Positions 59,628-64,000 of a stretch of DNA of 64,000 nt are shown here, piece by piece. This DNA comes from Rhodobacteraceae bacterium UBA6197. GTDB lineage: Bacteria; Pseudomonadota; Alphaproteobacteria; Rhodobacterales; Rhodobacteraceae. Location of the stretch: the NCBI GenBank assembly GCA_002422085.1, contig DISZ01000005.1, positions 223,428 through 287,427 of the forward strand. The letters are read 5' to 3'. Below the pieces are notes generated by a model. It was given only the letters and a program-made list of their open reading frames with translations. It did not search any database and was not told where the DNA came from. Numbering within the stretch: the stretch's first letter is position 1; each line of letters opens with the position of its first letter. A program made the translations under genes and the position numbers.

Positions 59628-61138
59628 GACGGCTTGACCCGCGGCACTGGAGCCTGATGACCAAGCTTCCGCTGACCATCATCGTCATGGTTTTCGGCTC
59701 GGCGATGATCATGGGGCTCATGGTGATCGACCGCGACGCGACCCGCCAGTCAGCACGTCTTGGCGCGCAAACGTTCGCGCTGGCGCGGGCCATCGCGGCG
59801 GCTGGCGAGAATGCGGTGCTAAGCCGGGATATCTGGCAGCTTTATCGCACGCTGGACCAGCTTGTGAACCGTGCCAGCCCCGACTCCGGTGAGGTGCCGG
59901 TGATTGACGCGATGTTCCTCACGCCTGATGGCGTGGTGCTGGCGCACACCGACCCGGCGGCGCACCCCGTGGGCATGCCGATGGCCACCGGCAGCGATTT
60001 TTCGCAGCAATTGATCTTGCATGTGCTGGCCACGCAAACCCCCGAACTGGTGCCTGCAAGCGTTCGCAGCGAAGGCTCGGTCGATGCCGTGGTGCCGATC
60101 CGGGTGGATGAAACTGTTGTGGGTTTTCTGGTGTTGCGCAGCACGACCGCGCCGATGCTGGCGCAATTGCGCAAGGATGCGACATTGGTTGAGATATTCT
60201 CGGTCAGTCTGGCCTTGGTGATGAGCACCTTCGGCGCCCTCATCTCGCGTCGCATGGTCAGCCCTTTGCACAAGCTGGCCGACGGGCTGGACGCGGTGTC
60301 GCGCGGTGACCATGATGCGGTTGCCGACGTCAGAACCGGCGACCGTGACGAAATTGGCCAGCTAACCGAGCAATTCAACCGCATGGTGCGCGAACTTGCG
60401 CGCAACAAGCGGCTGGAACAGGACCTTGCCCGCGCCGAGCGCCTTGCCGGTCTGGGCCGGTTCGCGGCGGGACTTGCACATGAGGTCAACAACCCGCTCG
60501 GCGGCATGAAGAACTGCGTCAACATGCTTGCGCGCCGCCCCGACGATGCCGATCTGGTGCGTAAATACCTGCCACTGCTCGATTCAGGGCTGAACCGCAT
60601 TTCGGCAACCATTCAGGCATTGCTGGGCGAGTTGCGCGGCGAGAACAATGCGCATCCGTGCAAAATGAATTGCCTAGTCGATCTGGAAGCGCTGGTCCGC
60701 GCCGAAATCGGGGACCGCCCGATTGGCCTGGATTGGCAGGCCGGCAAGCTGGATCTGGCGGGTAAATCCCTCAGCTGCACCTGTCCGCATGTGCATCAGA
60801 TCGTGATGAACCTGACCCGCAACGCCATCGCCGTGATGCCCGACGGCGGCAGCCTGAAGGTTGCTGCGCGGCGTGAGGGCGCAACGCTGACGCTTGACAT
60901 CGTCGACACCGGGCCCGGGCTTGACGCGGCTGCGCAAGCACGTTTGTTCGAGCCTTTCTACACGACCTCGCCCAATGGCACCGGGCTCGGGCTCTGGATC
61001 ACCTACGCGCTGGTCAACCGCATGAATGGCAGCATCGGCGTGGAAAGCGCACCCGGTCAGGGCACGCGGTTCACTGTGGCCCTGCCGCTGCTCGAGCCAT
61101 TCGCACTGCCCAGGAAGGAAGCCAACCGTGCCGCGTGA
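59624..61138 (+). CDS. sensor histidine kinase
   Basis: A 504-residue membrane kinase. TM1 is residues 15-34 and TM2 about 189-208, enclosing a roughly 150-residue periplasmic domain; a HAMP region (RRMVSPLHKLADGLDAVSRG) follows, then the dimerisation helix with the phospho-acceptor His286 in GLAHEVNNPLGGMKN and an ATP-binding domain with N, G1 and G2 boxes (NLTRNAIAVM, DIVDTGPGLD, GTGLGLWITY). The NNPL-type H-box is typical of NtrB/DctB-like kinases that pair with NtrC-class regulators. Translationally coupled on both sides. Confidence 0.9.
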   Translation: MRRLDPRHWSLMTKLPLTIIVMVFGSAMIMGLMVIDRDATRQSARLGAQTFALARAIAAAGENAVLSRDIWQLYRTLDQLVNRASPDSGEVPVIDAMFLTPDGVVLAHTDPAAHPVGMPMATGSDFSQQLILHVLATQTPELVPASVRSEGSVDAVVPIRVDETVVGFLVLRSTTAPMLAQLRKDATLVEIFSVSLALVMSTFGALISRRMVSPLHKLADGLDAVSRGDHDAVADVRTGDRDEIGQLTEQFNRMVRELARNKRLEQDLARAERLAGLGRFAAGLAHEVNNPLGGMKNCVNMLARRPDDADLVRKYLPLLDSGLNRISATIQALLGELRGENNAHPCKMNCLVDLEALVRAEIGDRPIGLDWQAGKLDLAGKSLSCTCPHVHQIVMNLTRNAIAVMPDGGSLKVAARREGATLTLDIVDTGPGLDAAAQARLFEPFYTTSPNGTGLGLWITYALVNRMNGSIGVESAPGQGTRFTVALPLLEPFALPRKEANRAA

Positions 61139-62519
61139 CGATCAGATCAGCCCCGCCGCAACCGTTCTCGTGATCGACGACGACGAGATCATGCGGATTT
61201 CCTTGCAGGACCGGCTGCAAATGGAGGGTTTTGAAACCTTCACCGCCAGTGACATCGCCAGCGCCCGAAAACTGCTGGCAAAACAGGATTTCGATCTGGT
61301 CGTAACCGATATCCGCCTGCCCGACGGCGATGGGCGGGCGCTTTTTGAAGAGGTCTGTCGTTATACCCCCGGTGCGCCGGTCATCCTGATGACCGCCTAT
61401 ATTTCGGTGCAGGATGCGGTGGCGCTGACCAAGGCGGGGGCGGTGGATTATCTGACCAAACCGTTCGATCTGGATGAATTCGTCGTCAAGGCGCGCCGCG
61501 CGATCGAGCGCCTGCATGATCTTCGTGCCGCCTCGAAGACAGCACCCGGCGACGCCGAGGCACCTGCGGGCACGAACATTCTTGGCCGCAGCGCCGCACT
61601 TCGCCGGATCGAGAAGATCGCGGTTCGCATCCACAACGTCGACAGCCCGATCTTGCTGTCGGGCGAGTCAGGCGTTGGCAAGAAGGTCGTCGCGCGCTTC
61701 ATCCACCGCAATAGCGCGCGCGCATCCGGACCCTTTGTCGCAGTCAATTGCGCTGCCCTGCCTTCGGGGCTGATCGAGGCCGAACTGTTCGGCGTTGCGG
61801 CCGGAGCCACGCCCGGCACCGAGGGCACGCGCATCGGCCGGTTCGAGCAGGCGCAGGGAGGCACGATCTTTCTTGATGAAATCGCCGAGATCCCGGCCGA
61901 CTCGCAGGTGCGGCTTCTGCGGGTATTGCAGGAACGCGAAGTCACGCGCCTTGGCGGGGCACGCCCCATAAGCCTGAACGTGCGGGTGATTTCAGCGACG
62001 CAGCGCGATCTTGAACAGGCGGTATCTGAAGGGCGCTTCCGCTCGGACCTCTACTGGAGGCTGAACGTCATCCATATTTCTGTGCCGCCGCTGCGCAAAC
62101 GCCCCGAGGACATTCTGTTTCTGGCGCGCCAGTTTGTCGCCGAACAGGCCGCGCTGCTCGGCAGGCCGATTCTGGGGATTTCCGCCGCCGCCGAGGCCCG
62201 GCTTTCGCAGATGGAGTTTCCCGGCAACGTGCGCGAACTTCGCAACCTCATCGAACGCGCGGCAGCACTCGCTACCGGGCAAAGGATACAGGAATATGAC
62301 CTGCTGCTGGATGACTCTCTGGCCACAGAGCCCGTCCCGGCGGACGCAAATCAAGACCTGAAATCGCAGGTGGAAAGCGCCGAGCGCGCCGCAATAGTCC
62401 ACGCGCTTGAGGAAAGTGACGGCGCCATCCAATCTGCGGCAGGCATGCTCGGCGTGTCGCGCAAGACCCTTTGGGAGAAGATGCGCCGCTACGCGATCGT
62501 GCGCGACGAAATCGCCTAG
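61128..62519 (+). CDS. NtrC-class response regulator lacking the GAFTGA sigma-54 loop
   Basis: A 463-residue regulator: receiver domain (residues 11-125) with phospho-acceptor Asp61 in LVVTDIRLPDGDG and Lys111; AAA+ domain with Walker A GESGVGKKVVARFIH (179-193), Walker B GGTIFLDEIAEI (244-255) and R-finger region FRSDLYWRLNVIHI; and a Fis-type helix-turn-helix DGAIQSAAGMLGVSRKTLWE at the C-terminus. In loop 1, where sigma-54 activators have GAFTGA, the sequence is ELFGVAAGATPGTEGTR. It may therefore work with sigma-70, as the NtrC of Rhodobacter capsulatus does. GTG start at 61128 after AGGAAGGAA; overlaps the kinase gene by 11 bases. Confidence 0.9.
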   Translation: MPRDDQISPAATVLVIDDDEIMRISLQDRLQMEGFETFTASDIASARKLLAKQDFDLVVTDIRLPDGDGRALFEEVCRYTPGAPVILMTAYISVQDAVALTKAGAVDYLTKPFDLDEFVVKARRAIERLHDLRAASKTAPGDAEAPAGTNILGRSAALRRIEKIAVRIHNVDSPILLSGESGVGKKVVARFIHRNSARASGPFVAVNCAALPSGLIEAELFGVAAGATPGTEGTRIGRFEQAQGGTIFLDEIAEIPADSQVRLLRVLQEREVTRLGGARPISLNVRVISATQRDLEQAVSEGRFRSDLYWRLNVIHISVPPLRKRPEDILFLARQFVAEQAALLGRPILGISAAAEARLSQMEFPGNVRELRNLIERAAALATGQRIQEYDLLLDDSLATEPVPADANQDLKSQVESAERAAIVHALEESDGAIQSAAGMLGVSRKTLWEKMRRYAIVRDEIA

Positions 62520-63595
62520 TCTGCGTCAACGCCACAACGGCGCGGGCGGGAACGGCTGGTCGGCGCAGCACTTGCGGCAGGGCTTGATGCCGGCGGGACG
62601 CGGCCGCGCAGGAGCACGGGCGTTGAGCATGGCGCCACTTGGCGTGATGACGTGGTTGCAACGCGGTCGGGCACTGACCTGTGCGGATCTTTGCAAGGCG
62701 GGCGGGCCCTGTGCCGCGCATTGATCCTTGGCGGTGATGCGGCCGGGCTGCATCTTCGGATGGCAGAGGCCCCGAAAGTCTCTAGTCGCCCTCAGGGCTC
62801 TGCGCCCTTGCCGCAAGAAACGACTGACCGTTGGCGCATGAATTATAACGCATTCTCCTGCCGGGCCATGGGATGCGGTGTTTCAAGAGCCGCTGGCCGA
62901 TTTGGTGATCCGCGGATTGGGTCCATATCAGCGTGCCGGGCTCAGTCGCGCGCGCGTGCCCGATCTTCCGTGTAACGACGCTTTGGTCCGTGCTTGCTGC
63001 GAGGGGCAAGGACGACGGTGATTTCCAAGGCGTTGCCAAACGGGTTGCTGAAGGGCCGCGAGCGGCCCGAGGATTTGCAGGCTGAGGCCGGGTTGATGAA
63101 AGATCCCGGGATCCAGTTGATCGAGCCAATGCCGCGCGCCGAGTGGACGGTGCAATTGCCGGGCTTCGGCGGGGCTGCGGCCGACAGGTTCAACTGCTTG
63201 TCGGTCAACCCGCCCGAAGCGCCGTGCAACCGCGCCGGAGCCGGGATCGCGCGGTGACAGTCAACACATATGCGCCCGCCAATAATGCCGCCTGCGCCTT
63301 CAAACCCCGGTATTCGGCACCGGCGCCGATTGCGCTTTGGGCGCGGGCGATTTCAAGGTCAAGGTCAAGGTCAAGGGCAGCCCGGACGGGCCGGCATTCT
63401 GTGGGGCGATCCGGACTGACCGGAAAAGGGGTCGGATCGCATTGCCTGATCCCCTGTTGATACCTGGCTTGCCAGCCATTCTGACAGGGCCACCCGTCAG
63501 AAAACTGGCCGTCTATGGCTGGGACTGCGCCGGGGCCGGGTGGCGCGCAAGAGAGCCAAGCGGAGTTGTCGTGCAGCGGAATGCAAGACGGGCCC
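62520..63595. other. about 1.1 kb without a recognisable gene
   Basis: Short frames on both strands (for example 62994-63257 plus and 62782-63129 minus) match nothing I know and lack good start sites. The stretch is probably scrambled mobile DNA linked to the istB remnant to its right. Confidence 0.5.
63353..63376. repeat. (TCAAGG)4 hexamer tandem repeat
   Basis: Four perfect consecutive TCAAGG units in otherwise unremarkable decayed sequence. In one frame they give Lys-Val-Lys-Val, in the other strand Leu-Asp repeats; neither looks like a real protein. Confidence 0.8.
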
Positions 63596-63760
63596 ATCGA
63601 ACGCACCTTGATCATTGTGACGACGAACCTCGGCTTGGGCGAATGGCCCAAGGTCTTCGAAGACGTGAAGATGGCGCCGGCGCTTCTTGACCGCCGGACC
63701 CACCATCGCGACAGCGTCGATACTGGCAGCGAGTATTGGCGCTTCAACACTCGGGAATGA
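63596..63760 (+). pseudogene. IS21-family IstB ATPase C-terminal remnant
   Basis: The frame IERTLIIVTTNLGLGEWPKV then APALLDRRTHHRDSVDTGSE and YWRFN ends at a TGA. This matches the C-terminal part of IstB helper ATPases, with sensor-1 (IVT.N..F.EW..VF) and sensor-2 (ALLDRL.HH). The upstream Walker motifs are missing and the residues before 63596 do not fit, so it is a fragment. In 63761-64000 nothing is recognised. Confidence 0.72.
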
Positions 63761-64000
63761 CGTCCTGAGCCCCGCCGACCCGATACGGTTGCGCTGTGGG
63801 CAGGCTACACCGCATCGGGCCGGCTTCTCATGCGCCTGAAAGACGCCAGTTCCGGACACCTGCCGGGGGGCAAGGTTCGGTGTCGGTTGGCAGCACCGGG
63901 CGAGCGGCAGACAGTGGCACGCGCACCATCCGGGCCGACTTTTCGGCGGCCCGTCATCTTCGGATGTCCACACCCTGCGGGATCGTCAATGCAGTCTCAA

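Noticed and set aside
44173..62519. Naming the molybdoenzyme as tetrathionate, polysulfide or selenate reductase
   Set aside because: Gene order and sensing genes are suggestive, but substrate specificity in this superfamily cannot be read from motifs, and the catalytic subunit's Fe-S motif differs.
62520..63595. Search for an IstA transposase or terminal repeats upstream of the istB fragment
   Set aside because: No frame matched IstA motifs and no paired terminal inverted repeats could be found.

Overview
The window is a high-GC, gene-dense chromosomal segment, most likely from a Rhodobacterales-type alphaproteobacterium (Rhodobacter, Paracoccus or Rhodovulum relatives). This is inferred from the gene families present: malate synthase G with GlcG, a fused-type PntA with PntB, the kynurenine genes, Liv and Dpp transporters, and an NtrC-class regulator without the sigma-54 loop. 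No rRNA, tRNA or CRISPR array was seen.

Layout. 1-12.3 kb is ordinary metabolism: glcB (5' end cut by the window) with glcG, a GATase-I hydrolase, a leftward kynU-GNAT-kynA group, an isoprenylcysteine methyltransferase-like protein, pntAB with a strong terminator, and a DUF3422 protein. 12.3-16.8 kb is a decayed accessory patch: an IS5-type transposase remnant, a recombinase-like gene, an inositol-phosphatase/ADP-ribosylglycohydrolase fusion gene broken by three single-base indels, and an IS256-type remnant whose end recurs at 36.4 kb.

16.8-36.3 kb is a catabolic island: an AraC regulator divergent from oxoprolinase/hydantoinase-type hyuB-hyuA, a complete branched-chain-type ABC importer, an XRE-cupin regulator, a class III aminotransferase, a semialdehyde dehydrogenase, butyrate kinase, phosphate butyryltransferase, 3-hydroxyacyl-CoA dehydrogenase, etfBA and a glutamate dehydrogenase. 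Read as a pathway it suits uptake and ATP-dependent opening of a lactam or other cyclic amide, transamination of the amino acid, oxidation of the semialdehyde, CoA activation and beta-oxidation. Butyrate kinase carries a frameshift and etfB an in-frame amber codon as read. 36.3-43.6 kb has IS remnants, an M24 Xaa-Pro-type peptidase and a dppABCDF peptide importer.

44.2-62.5 kb is the most interesting part: a putative undescribed periplasmic molybdoenzyme respiratory system. A leftward set encodes a sulfide:quinone-reductase-like flavoprotein, a DUF1641 protein and an IscU-like scaffold. Next to it are a winged-helix regulator and an AT-rich control region with GTTAC/GTAAC dyads. A long, tightly packed rightward operon follows: a four-cluster Fe-S subunit, an NrfD/PsrC membrane subunit, a Tat-exported molybdopterin catalytic subunit (B-C-A order as in ttr and srd operons), TorD, a GT4 glycosyltransferase, a methylglyoxal-synthase-fold protein lacking the catalytic histidines, a polyferredoxin with a zinc ribbon, a membrane-anchored c-type cytochrome, two tandem Mrp/NBP35 ATPases and an unrecognised protein. 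It ends with a PhnD-like periplasmic sensor, a histidine kinase and an NtrC-type regulator with no GAFTGA loop. The catalytic subunit has Asp where the third Cys of its Fe-S motif is expected. The substrate cannot be read from sequence; sulfur oxyanions or chalcogen compounds are the leading guess.

62.5-64 kb is decayed sequence ending in an IS21-type istB remnant.
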